Source of the DNA: Pseudomonadota bacterium
GTDB taxonomy: Bacteria; Pseudomonadota; Alphaproteobacteria; Rhizobiales; Hyphomicrobiaceae
Direction: 5' to 3'
Length of the DNA: 64,000 bases
NCBI GenBank assembly: GCA_023410905.1
Contig: JAEYPL010000064.1
Coordinates: 62,001-126,000 of the forward strand
The position numbers were made by a program, and so were the translations under genes. Below the pieces are notes generated by a model, which had not been told where the DNA came from, searched no databases, and saw only the letters and a program-made list of their open reading frames with translations. Shown here piece after piece: positions 54,839 to 62,909 of the stretch; the first letter of the stretch is position 1; the number at the start of each line of letters is the position of its first letter.

Positions 54839-54848
54839 AAGTATACTT
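54839..54848. promoter_or_regulatory. Perfect 10-base palindrome in a divergent promoter region
   Basis: AAGTATACTT lies in a short AT-rich patch 92 bases before the gene at 54941 and 98 bases before the divergent gene ending at 54042. It could be an operator or just part of an AT-rich promoter. Confidence 0.3.
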
Positions 54849-54940
54849 ATGCCCCGTATCAGCTAAACTTCGTACCAAATTCCGGTTGGTGGGTCTCGGA
54901 CATCTCAGACGACTGAGATGAAGAGGGAATTGGGGGAATA

Positions 54941-55975
54941 ATGCTTCGTATTCTGTTTGCCGGCGCGGCGCTCGTTGTAGCCGTGCCACTGGCGTGCAAC
55001 GCGGCTGAACCTGAACTCGACACATATGATTTCGGCGGCGCGTTGTTTACCTCCTGGACCAGCCGCAGCCCGCATGAGGGGCATACGGCGCTCATCGCCA
55101 TAACCAACAAACAACGCGTTCGGGATGTTGCCTACAGGGTACTTGTCGCGGGCAAGGACAACTCTACGGTGTTGGCGGACGGCCAACTGAAGAACATGCG
55201 CGAGGACACCTACCAGATCCTGACCAGCCAGAAGCAGCCGATCCCGGATGACGCTCAGATCACTGCGTGCGTGACCTATTACAACATCGGCAGGTCACAA
55301 CACTTCGCGAGTGTCTCGTTCTATCGCGAACCCGCCATCATTGCCGACGGCAAGACCCAATACGTCGGCGGACCGTCACTCGAGACTGCGATCCCGATCC
55401 GCCTGCGCCATGACGGCAGTCTGACGTGCCAGGCTCTCCTGGAGCCAAGCCGTCTGCGGACCTACCTGGATCAGGAGCGCTTGCCGCGCCAGTCTTCGCC
55501 GGCGAGATCGCAGACCGAGCGCTCCGACAACCCCGACAACATCAGCCTGATCTCGATTAGTACCTGGCTCGTCAACCGGACCGAGCATTCTCTCGAAGGC
55601 ATGATCATGCCGCCGGAGGATGTGGCAGACGTCGAGTATCGCGTGCGTGTAGCGAATCCACCCTCGACGCCGGGGCCGTCACAATGGGCGGGACAGGTCC
55701 CCTTCATCAATCGGCATACGTCAATCGACTTCACGATCTCGAACCCTGCCGGCAACTACGGCAAGCGGCTGCCCGCGCAGAACGTCACCCTCGCGGTCTG
55801 CCTGTCCTACTATCAGCTCTCGGAAAAGCGCCACGTGCGAGAGCAATGGGAAGCCTTCGCGGACTACAAGAAGGTGCTCTCGTTCAAGGACACGACCTTG
55901 CCGCAGGGAGCCCACCCGAAGGGCGATATCGTGCTCGAATACAGCGCGGCGCCGCGCGGTTGCGCGAGCGGCTGA
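54941..55975 (+). CDS. Secreted hypothetical protein with two related domains
   Basis: 344 residues with a signal peptide ending CNAAEP and a GGGGGA ribosome site. Two halves look related: VRDVAYRVLVAGKDN with TACVTYYNIGRSQHFASVSF near residues 60-130, and VADVEYRVRVANPPS with AVCLSYYQLSEKRHVREQWE near 225-305, so the protein probably arose by duplication. It lies 50 bases upstream of the large WD40 gene and is likely co-transcribed with it. Family unknown. Confidence 0.75.
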   Translation: MLRILFAGAALVVAVPLACNAAEPELDTYDFGGALFTSWTSRSPHEGHTALIAITNKQRVRDVAYRVLVAGKDNSTVLADGQLKNMREDTYQILTSQKQPIPDDAQITACVTYYNIGRSQHFASVSFYREPAIIADGKTQYVGGPSLETAIPIRLRHDGSLTCQALLEPSRLRTYLDQERLPRQSSPARSQTERSDNPDNISLISISTWLVNRTEHSLEGMIMPPEDVADVEYRVRVANPPSTPGPSQWAGQVPFINRHTSIDFTISNPAGNYGKRLPAQNVTLAVCLSYYQLSEKRHVREQWEAFADYKKVLSFKDTTLPQGAHPKGDIVLEYSAAPRGCASG

Positions 55976-56025
55976 CGACACAATCAGCAGCTGCCGTAGC
56001 ACACAGAAAACAACAGAGACCAGGG

Positions 56026-59000
56026 ATGAGACAGAATCCTAAGACCCAATTTGCGCGCGCGCTGATTGTCGTATTGGCGTTCCTCTCCGCAATTGGACCG
56101 GCGTGGATCGCGAGCGCTCAGGGACCAGCCCCACCTCCCCTTCACACTCTCGCTCCAAATATCGGCTTCCTGGAACCCGTCCAGTTTTCGCCCGATGGCC
56201 ACCTCCTGCTGACAGGCGGCGACGACGGCACGCTGGTAGTATGGAATGCCCAGTCCGGCGAGGAGGTGCGCAGGCTTCGAGGACATTCCTCGATGATACA
56301 GGATGCGGTCTTTCTTCCCGATGGGCGCCGCATCCTGTCGAGCAGTGCCGACAAGACGATGAAGCTCTGGAACGTCGAGGACGGCCGCCTCCTGCGCACG
56401 TTCCGAGGGCATAGCGATCGCGTCTTCTCCGTTGCGATTTCCCCTGACGGCCAGCGTGCGCTATCCGCCAGCTTCGACGGAACGATACGTCTATGGAACG
56501 TTGAAAGCGGCACCGAGTTGTGGCGGGTTCGGGGACACAGCATGGCCGTCCGGTTCTCCGGAGATGGCCAGCGCATCCTCGCCGGCGATGGAAGCATCCG
56601 TGTCCTGGAGGCATCGAACGGCAAGGTGGTCCGCACATTCAAAGGCGACACGATGGCCATCCAGGCGCTCGTTTTCGCGCCGGACGCCCGTCACGCCATT
56701 TCCGGCGGCCAGGACAGAACGCTCAAGTTCTGGGATGTCGAAACAGGAAAGCTCGCCTTCAGCTCTCCGCAGCGTGACACCTCCATCAACGACATCGCGA
56801 TCTCTGCCGATGGGCGCCTGCTCTTCGTCGCCTACATTGGCGATGTCGAAGTCTGGGATGCTCCAAGCGGCAAGCTTCTGCGGACGTATGAAGTCGGAAG
56901 CGTCAGATCGGTCGACGTCGCGCCTGATGGGCGCAGCTTTGCGACCGCCAGTCCGGATGGACTTGTGAAGATCTGGCGTATCGACGACCTGACAACGCCG
57001 GCAGTCGCAGCGCAGACGAGCCCTCCGGCGAAGCGCCCACCATCGCCATCGACGGCTGCTGCCACACCTGAGTCCGTTGCACCGCTGAAAGGCACATCTG
57101 CTCAACAGATCGACAATTCGGGACTTACGATCCGGCGACACTCAGTCCAGATCACCGCCATCGCATTCTCCGCCGATGGGAAACGCATCGCCAGCGCCGG
57201 CATGGACAATATCGTGCAGGTGTCGGATGCGACGACAGGCGACTTGGTGCGCTCATTGGAAGGGCATCAGGATCAGATCAATGCGGTGACGTTCTCCCCC
57301 AACGGACGCCAAGTGCTGACCGGCTCCGGTGCGCAAGGTGGCGGCCGTCTCTCACCGGAGATCAGGGACAATACGCTGCGCATCTGGGACCTCGAAAGCG
57401 CTCGGACCGTCCAGACCTTCCAGCGGCATCGAGAGTGGACTGATGGCGTCGCCGTCTCTCCCGACGGCTATCATGTTCTCTCGGCTGGCCGCAGCATCCG
57501 GTTGTGGCGTGCCTCGAATGGCCGTCTGGTGCGCACCTACAAGGGCGCTGCGGCTTCGGTGGCCTTTTCGCCTGATGGAAGCCGTTTCGTCACCGATACC
57601 GCCATGGCGGACAACACGCTGAGACTGTGGGACACGCAGAGCGGCAAGATCCTGCGCACGTTCAGCGGTCACACGAGCGTTGTCATGGCCGTGGCCTTTT
57701 CCCAGGACGGACGGCACGTGCTGTCCGGCAGCGATGACGGCACGGCCCGCCTGTGGGACGCGGAGAGCAGTAATCTTCTCCAGACGTTCACCGGTCACAC
57801 GGCGCGCGTTGCTTCCGTTGCGTTCTCACCCGATGGACGCCACGTGCTCACGGGTAGTTGGGACGGCACCATGCGGCTGTGGGATGCGGGAAGCGGCAAG
57901 CCCCTGCAGAGCTTCACGACCAATTCCAAGTTAACCCAGCCCGTCGCCTTCTCGCCAGATGGCGGGGCGATCGCTGCCGGCACCGATGACGGCGATCTCA
58001 GGATCTGGAAGATCGAAGCAGCAAAGCCCGCGCCCCCAATACTTCCGGCGCCAGCTATTGGGACCGTCGCACCGCCGGCGGGAAAGCCTACGCCACGGGC
58101 AGAACAAGGCGCATCGGCGTCAACCGTCCGGACACTCACCGGGCATACCGGCTACGTCAATTCGGTCGTGTTCTCCTCGGATGGTCGGCAGCTCGCATCG
58201 GGAAGCGAGGACCGCACAATTCGTGTATGGGATCTGGCGAGCGGAACACAGGTACGCACGATCGAAGGGCACGATCTCGGTGTCACGGCGGTGCGGTTCA
58301 CCAGCGACAATCGGCAGATCATATCCGGCAGTCTTGACGACACCATGCGCCTCTGGGACGTCGCGACCGGCCGCGAGCTGCGGCGCTTCCTCGATCACAT
58401 CAACGACGTCAACACGATCGCGATATCTCCCGATGGACGGCTGGCGGTATCCGGTGGCGAAGAGAAAGTCGCCCGCGTTTGGGATGTTGCTACGGCCAAG
58501 GTGCAGCACAGATTGCGCGATCATTCGGAAATGGTCTGGTCCGTTGCGTTCTCTCCCGACGGCAGGCAGATCCTCACCGGCAGCCAGGACCGCAAGCTCA
58601 GGCTGTGGGACGCGGCGAGCGGCAAACTGCTGCGTACCTTCCAGGGCCACGCGATGTGGGTGAGCGCTGTCGCGTTCCTGCCGGATGGCCGCTATGTGCT
58701 CTCCGGCGGCTACGATCGCACGCTGCGGCTGTGGGACAGCTTCACCGGACAGACGGTGCGTAACTTCAATGGTCACACCTCCCAGGTGACTTCGGTTGCC
58801 GCTTCTCCCGACGGAAGCCGGATTGCCTCCGGCGATATGGGCAACCGCGTACTGCTGTGGAATGCAGCGACGGGCGAACTGCTGCGCACGTTCGAGGGGC
58901 ACACGCAGATGATCACATCCGTCGCTTTCTCGCCGGACGGTCTGACCGTCGCCTCCAGCAGTTATGACCGAACCATTAGAGTTTGGGCGATAAGTGAAGA

Positions 59001-59031
59001 CAGCACGCCCGCGGAAAGGCAACAGCGTTGA
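56026..59031 (+). CDS. Large secreted WD40 protein, three seven-repeat propellers
   Basis: 1001 residues from the ATG at 56026; the frame upstream to 55684 overlaps the preceding gene. A signal peptide (ALIVVLAFLSAIGPAWIASA) is followed by 21 WD40 repeats. They fall into three sets of seven, split by two Pro/Ala-rich linkers at about residues 322-362 and 663-699. Typical repeat text is SVAFSPDGRHVLTGSWDGTM then RLWDAGSGK. Such a protein is likely a periplasmic scaffold. No catalytic domain is visible. It follows the two-domain secreted protein by 50 bases. Confidence 0.87.
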   Translation: MRQNPKTQFARALIVVLAFLSAIGPAWIASAQGPAPPPLHTLAPNIGFLEPVQFSPDGHLLLTGGDDGTLVVWNAQSGEEVRRLRGHSSMIQDAVFLPDGRRILSSSADKTMKLWNVEDGRLLRTFRGHSDRVFSVAISPDGQRALSASFDGTIRLWNVESGTELWRVRGHSMAVRFSGDGQRILAGDGSIRVLEASNGKVVRTFKGDTMAIQALVFAPDARHAISGGQDRTLKFWDVETGKLAFSSPQRDTSINDIAISADGRLLFVAYIGDVEVWDAPSGKLLRTYEVGSVRSVDVAPDGRSFATASPDGLVKIWRIDDLTTPAVAAQTSPPAKRPPSPSTAAATPESVAPLKGTSAQQIDNSGLTIRRHSVQITAIAFSADGKRIASAGMDNIVQVSDATTGDLVRSLEGHQDQINAVTFSPNGRQVLTGSGAQGGGRLSPEIRDNTLRIWDLESARTVQTFQRHREWTDGVAVSPDGYHVLSAGRSIRLWRASNGRLVRTYKGAAASVAFSPDGSRFVTDTAMADNTLRLWDTQSGKILRTFSGHTSVVMAVAFSQDGRHVLSGSDDGTARLWDAESSNLLQTFTGHTARVASVAFSPDGRHVLTGSWDGTMRLWDAGSGKPLQSFTTNSKLTQPVAFSPDGGAIAAGTDDGDLRIWKIEAAKPAPPILPAPAIGTVAPPAGKPTPRAEQGASASTVRTLTGHTGYVNSVVFSSDGRQLASGSEDRTIRVWDLASGTQVRTIEGHDLGVTAVRFTSDNRQIISGSLDDTMRLWDVATGRELRRFLDHINDVNTIAISPDGRLAVSGGEEKVARVWDVATAKVQHRLRDHSEMVWSVAFSPDGRQILTGSQDRKLRLWDAASGKLLRTFQGHAMWVSAVAFLPDGRYVLSGGYDRTLRLWDSFTGQTVRNFNGHTSQVTSVAASPDGSRIASGDMGNRVLLWNAATGELLRTFEGHTQMITSVAFSPDGLTVASSSYDRTIRVWAISEDSTPAERQQR

Positions 59032-59341
59032 TTGAGCTAAGCGGCTTGCGAGCATACGGCGTCGGTGAGCCGCTGTCGGTCTCGGACGTCGATGTGTCAC
59101 GAGCCGCGGTGAAAAGGACCCGTCTCAAGCGTTTTTTGCGCAATGAGATCGAACTGCTGCTGCGGGTGGGCCAGGCCGGCGCCGATGCTTCGCTCTCGTC
59201 AAATGGCCACCAAAGAATCAGCAGTCGTCGGCTTCTGAGGATGTTGCGGATTAGTCGTCTCCTTCTCACTACGTTGGCTTCTCTGCCCAGCGATGCTGAT
59301 CGGAGCGCGCTATCCCGTCTAGCGTTCCACGCTAAGGATTT

Positions 59342-59367
59342 GGGTTCGATTGACCTCGGCTCCACCA
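59342..59367 (+). other. tRNA 3-prime-end-like sequence, candidate attachment site
   Basis: GGGTTCGATTGACC followed by TCGGCTCCACCA resembles a tRNA T-arm and acceptor end with encoded CCA. The T-stem does not pair well (GACCT against TTGGG), and no D-arm or anticodon arm lies upstream, so it is not a functional tRNA. Elements with tyrosine integrases often leave such a copy at the far end. Confidence 0.35.
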
Positions 59368-59425
59368 ACCAAATGGGATTAACCCACTGTTATAGCTAAG
59401 AAATATCGTCGATCCCAAACCGTCA

Positions 59426-59449
59426 ACCCCACATTCTACCCCACATTCT
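59426..59449. repeat. Perfect tandem repeat, two copies of 12 bases
   Basis: ACCCCACATTCT occurs twice in direct succession at the element boundary. It could be integrase arm-type sites or slippage. Only two copies are present. Confidence 0.7.
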
Positions 59450-59492
59450 TTCTGCGCTTCGGTGAGCCCGTGAGCGCGCGCATGAGCACATC

Positions 59493-59837
59493 ATGCGACG
59501 GATCGCTGCGGCCATAACGAGCAAGATCCATGGTGGGCTCGCCGACGTCTTCGACAATGGCATTTCCGGCACTCTGACCGGCAATCCCGTCTTCAATCGC
59601 TTGCTCAAGGAACAGCTCGGCAATCCGGCACTGCTGATGAGCGACCAGGAGCGCACGGCGCTGCTGCTCCAAACGCTGCACAAGGCTACCCGCGATCCGA
59701 AACCCGATATTCCCAAACCGGCGCGGCCAGCCGTCGTGCCGGCGCAGACGGACCGCAGCTTCTGGCAACGTCGCAAGGGCGGGCAATTGACGGGCGCAGC
59801 ACTTGCCTCGGGAGGGCCCAGCCATGAGCCACTCTGA
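59493..59837 (+). CDS. Hypothetical protein in integrated element
   Basis: 114 residues; not recognised. The first half is helical (LADVFDNGISGTLTGNPVFN), the second half Pro- and basic-rich. The ribosome site is poor. It overlaps the next gene by 14 bases. Could be a mobilisation accessory protein or a chance frame. Confidence 0.35.
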   Translation: MRRIAAAITSKIHGGLADVFDNGISGTLTGNPVFNRLLKEQLGNPALLMSDQERTALLLQTLHKATRDPKPDIPKPARPAVVPAQTDRSFWQRRKGGQLTGAALASGGPSHEPL

Positions 59838-60174
59838 CGAGGAAGGAGAACGCCGCCGGCAGAAGAAGGAACCCGAGAAGATGTCGCCGCGGGATCGCCT
59901 CTACGCCGAAAAGCCGAGGACGACGAAGGACGGCTTCGAGGACCAGCGCAGCCAGCACCGCACCGGCCGCGTGCTTCTGATCGCGCGGCGTGCAGCGCGT
60001 AGGGCCGCGCTTGATGCGCGGCTGGCATCGCTTGAACGCGATGCCGAAAAAGCGACGGACAAGCTGAAACGGCTCTATGCGATGGTCGAGGATGGCATCG
60101 CTGAAATGGACGATCTCCTTAAGGACCGCATAACAATTCTGAAGCTGACTGCGACCGGGCGCAGGAAGCTCTAA
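59824..60174 (+). pseudogene. Serine-recombinase coiled-coil fragment with foreign N-terminus
   Basis: 116 residues from the ATG at 59824. From about residue 60 it reads ALDARLASLERDAEKATDKL then KRLYAMVEDGIAEMDDLLKD, the coiled-coil segment near the C-terminus of large serine recombinases. The charged first 55 residues do not belong to that family, and the catalytic domain is absent. The recombinase likeness continues into the next frame, so one gene has been broken. Confidence 0.6.
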
Positions 60175-60191
60175 GCCGTTCTCGGGCGATC

Positions 60192-60701
60192 ATGAAGGCG
60201 AGGGCAGAGGTTTCGCCGGAGGCCGCAGAGCGGTTCGGCGCCGTTATGCGCGGCCGGCTACTGGAAGGTGATACGCCCGCAAGGGAGGCTTGCATCGGCG
60301 CCCTTGCTTGGGTTGCAGATAGATCAAGACAACTCAGACCTGGGAAGCCGCCGGCCTTCATCAACGTGCCTAACCGCATTGTGGCGCGCTGGGCGGAGCG
60401 GTCGGTTACCGGCATTCGCCGCCGGGACATCATTGCCCTGCTCGATGAATCCCTCGCCCGCCGGGAGACGACGACGGCCAATCGAGAACTGTCGGCGCTG
60501 AGCAGGTTCTTCTCCTGGTGCTGCGAGCGCGACATCCTGGAAGTGTCGCCGACCATGGGCGTTCGCAAGCCATCTCCCGAAAACCAGCGCGAGCGCGTCC
60601 TCACAGACGCCGAACTCGTGCTGATTTGGAAGGCATCGCTTGGGCGCGACGATCTTAATCACACTGCTCGAGTGCAGAGCAGCGAATTGTGGGTCGAGTA
60701 G
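60192..60701 (+). pseudogene. Chimera of serine-recombinase tail and tyrosine-recombinase segment
   Basis: 169 residues. The first 45 (SPEAAERFGAVMRGRLLEGD) fit the C-terminus of large serine recombinases. From about residue 60 (RWAERSVTGIRRRDIIALLD, then TTANRELSALSRFFSWCCER and SPENQRERVLTDAELVLIWK) it is the core-binding region of a tyrosine integrase, cut off before the catalytic domain. In another frame the serine-recombinase text continues as LQIDQDNSDLG, so frameshift plus deletion made the join. Confidence 0.65.
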
Positions 60702-61504
60702 CAGGCGGAAACATCGATGCTCTCACTGGCGCGCAGGCTTTGTCGATCATCGGATATCCGTCCGGCTACATTTACGGCTTGGCGGTCTCGAACAACGTCA
60801 CTGATGCGACCAATGACCTTGACATTGCTGCAGGCGCCTGCCGTGCCTCTCCCAGCAGCTCTGTCGTAGCCAACATTGATCTCAGCTCGGCTCTTACCAA
60901 GCGCCTTGATGCGGCTTGGGCAGTGGGGAGCGGAAACGGCGGTCTCGATACGGGTTCGATCGCCGACACCACGTATCACGTCTTTCTCATCCGCCGTTCT
61001 GATACGGGCGTCGTCGACGCGCTGTTCTCGGCGTCCGCCACATCGCCCACCATGCCGGCGAACTACGACAGCTTCAGGCGCATATATTCGTTCCGGCGGA
61101 TCAGCGGGGCGATATGGGTGATCAAGCAGGACGGCGATCAGACCATGCTGTCTGTTCCTATTTCAAACTACAACTCGGGTGGGGCTAAAGCCTCTGCGCT
61201 GCCGACGCTCTCGGTGCCGGAAGGCATCGAGGTTGAGCCCATTCTTCAGCTCGTGCATACGCAGGGCACGGCAGGCTTCAGCGGCGTCTATTTTGGTGGG
61301 GCTGCGGCGGGCTCTGCCAATGTCATTTACTTGGCAACGTCACTGGCCTCGGACATTGCAGGAGCGGGCGTTCTGATCAGGGGAAAGACGAACACCTCCC
61401 GCCAAGTCTATCACATGGTGTTCGTTTCCGGCGGCACGGTGACAGGCTCGACTGTAAACACAGTGGGCTGGATCGACCGCCGTGGTCAGGATGGTGGCGC
61501 TTGA
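60689..61504 (+). CDS. Phage-like structural or tail-fibre protein
   Basis: About 271 residues. No ATG start: the frame opens at a GTG (60689) inside the preceding chimera, so the true N-terminus may be lost. The protein is Gly/Ser/Ala-rich and beta-rich (GNIDALTGAQALSIIGYPSG, then AGGTVTGSTVNTVGWIDRRG-like end), as in tail or head-decoration proteins of tailed phages. It overlaps the convergent methyltransferase-fusion gene by 19 bases. Confidence 0.55.
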   Translation: MGRVAGGNIDALTGAQALSIIGYPSGYIYGLAVSNNVTDATNDLDIAAGACRASPSSSVVANIDLSSALTKRLDAAWAVGSGNGGLDTGSIADTTYHVFLIRRSDTGVVDALFSASATSPTMPANYDSFRRIYSFRRISGAIWVIKQDGDQTMLSVPISNYNSGGAKASALPTLSVPEGIEVEPILQLVHTQGTAGFSGVYFGGAAAGSANVIYLATSLASDIAGAGVLIRGKTNTSRQVYHMVFVSGGTVTGSTVNTVGWIDRRGQDGGA

Positions 61505-62460
61505 TGGGATATGCCGGCAGTCCAGACGACGAACTCGTCGCCCAGCCGAGAGACCGTCTCTCGAAGCACATCCCGAAAGCCCTCTCTGCTGGCATCGAGC
61601 CCATCGACTATGACTGCCTTTCTTCCCGCCTCGTCGGCAATCTCGCGTATTTCGGCGGCGAGGCAGTCGGCCATATACGCCGCGCCATCGGGGGCCCGAT
61701 AGAACAGCTCCAGCACCCCGTTGGTTTGGAGCGGATCAAACGGAATTTCCGGGTACCGCTTCCTGAAGGCGTCTTGGCCGATCACATCGACGCAAATGTA
61801 CCGGTCGTAATCGTAGTCACAGACGGCAAGCGACATAGACGTTTTGCCGTGGCACGTATCGCCCGTCAGAAAGAGGACGGAGGGCTTGCGGATGCGACAG
61901 TGCATCACTCGGCGCGGCACTCGGTCTTCGGGCTCAGAGTATCCCATGAAACGGTAAGCCAGTCCGGCTTCGCGAAGCATCTCCTCCAGCAGCCGAAAGG
62001 TCGGGTAGAAGATCACCGACCCATCACTGCGCTTGTGCTCCGTCAGAGCTGCGCCGAGCCCGGGCATAACTCCGGCTTCCAATACGAGAACCCCACCGGG
62101 CGCGAGGCAATCCCTTAACCTCGTCAAGTGCTCCGTGATTTTTTCTTCAGTGCGGATGTAGTGCAGGGCCGACGCGAAAAGAACCACGTCAAACTTGTTG
62201 TCGGGAAGTGAATTCCAAGACTGACAAATGAAATCAGCGGCTGGAAATCGCTGTTTCGCGCGGACGAGAAATCCTTTGTGTGAGTCGAGACCAACGACGC
62301 GAGACGCGCCTTGTTGCAGAGCGGCTCCGCAATAATAGCCCTCGTTGCACGCAACATCGAAGAATGATTTGCCGCGGAGTTCCGGGAGCTTGAAGGCATC
62401 CAGCTTGGCGCGGCTGTCTACCATCCCGGGAGCATCGTCAAATGACTGGTATTGGAACAT
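61486..62460 (-). CDS. SAM methyltransferase fused to P-loop NTPase/kinase-like domain
   Basis: 324 residues. Residues 1-190 are a class I methyltransferase: motif I FFDVACNEGYYCGAALQQGA, then GLDSHKGFLVRAKQRFP and FDVVLFASALHYI. From about residue 194 a second domain begins with a Walker A-like SVLFLTGDTCHGKTSMSLAV, followed by DYDRYICVDVIGQDAFRKRY and VIVDGLDASREGF, resembling small-molecule kinases. The fusion sits inside the phage-like element on the opposite strand. The target is unknown; surface-glycan or small-molecule modification is possible. Confidence 0.75.
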   Translation of the reverse strand: MFQYQSFDDAPGMVDSRAKLDAFKLPELRGKSFFDVACNEGYYCGAALQQGASRVVGLDSHKGFLVRAKQRFPAADFICQSWNSLPDNKFDVVLFASALHYIRTEEKITEHLTRLRDCLAPGGVLVLEAGVMPGLGAALTEHKRSDGSVIFYPTFRLLEEMLREAGLAYRFMGYSEPEDRVPRRVMHCRIRKPSVLFLTGDTCHGKTSMSLAVCDYDYDRYICVDVIGQDAFRKRYPEIPFDPLQTNGVLELFYRAPDGAAYMADCLAAEIREIADEAGRKAVIVDGLDASREGFRDVLRETVSRLGDEFVVWTAGISHQAPPS

Positions 62461-62518
62461 TTCCGCTTTCCCCTCCTACCGAGCCTACGCGTAACAATGC
62501 GCGTCTGAGGAATAATTC

Positions 62519-62890
62519 ATGGACGTAGGCTTTCAGTCAAACGCCTTCCAGAACGACGCCTTTGCCACGGATGCCTATGTGTATTTAAAGCCGGACTTCA
62601 CGGCGAAACAGCCTCGTGCTCTCATCGCGGTGCTGGAAAGCTGGCTGGAGTACGGGGCAGCGACGCTCAGGAAGTTTGCCGAGCAAGATCCGGCCGCCTA
62701 TGTGCGCCTCGTCGTCGAACAGCTCCCGCCCAAGGATGCGAAGCTCTGCCAATGCGAGGGCATGTGCGAGGAAGATTTCAATGCCCTATCGTCCATGATT
62801 GTTGAGGCGCTCCGCGCAGATCGTGGGCCCTGTAGGCCAAGGCCTGCGGCAAACTCGGTGGTCTATCGATCTAAAGTAGACCGCGAATAG
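62519..62890 (+). CDS. Phage-like hypothetical protein
   Basis: 123 residues starting MDVGFQSNAFQNDAFATDAY, an N-terminal pattern seen in small phage proteins. A helical middle and a cysteine cluster (LCQCEGMCEEDFN) follow. It is divergent from the methyltransferase fusion across 58 bases and converges on the integrase gene. Confidence 0.6.
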   Translation: MDVGFQSNAFQNDAFATDAYVYLKPDFTAKQPRALIAVLESWLEYGAATLRKFAEQDPAAYVRLVVEQLPPKDAKLCQCEGMCEEDFNALSSMIVEALRADRGPCRPRPAANSVVYRSKVDRE

Positions 62891-62909
62891 ACGTCATCCC
62901 CTCACGTGC

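Larger units (their letters stand above)
59032..59492. other. Boundary region between WD40 gene and integrated element
   Basis: 461 bases without a supported gene. Overlapping frames on both strands (59028-59399 plus, 58976-59368 minus) have no family likeness. The segment holds the tRNA-end-like string and the 12-base tandem repeat listed separately. Confidence 0.45.

Noticed and set aside
55684..56025. N-terminal extension of the large WD40 protein
   Set aside because: It overlaps the preceding gene in another frame and would bury the signal peptide.
59342..59367. A functional tRNA gene
   Set aside because: Only the 3-prime-like end is present. The T-stem mispairs and no anticodon or D arm lies upstream.
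59028..59399. A 123-residue frame after the WD40 gene
   Set aside because: An equally long antisense frame covers the same bases, neither has a family match, and the 4-base overlap with the WD40 stop alone is weak support.
59426..59449. CRISPR repeat
   Set aside because: Two directly adjacent 12-base copies with no spacer; not an array.
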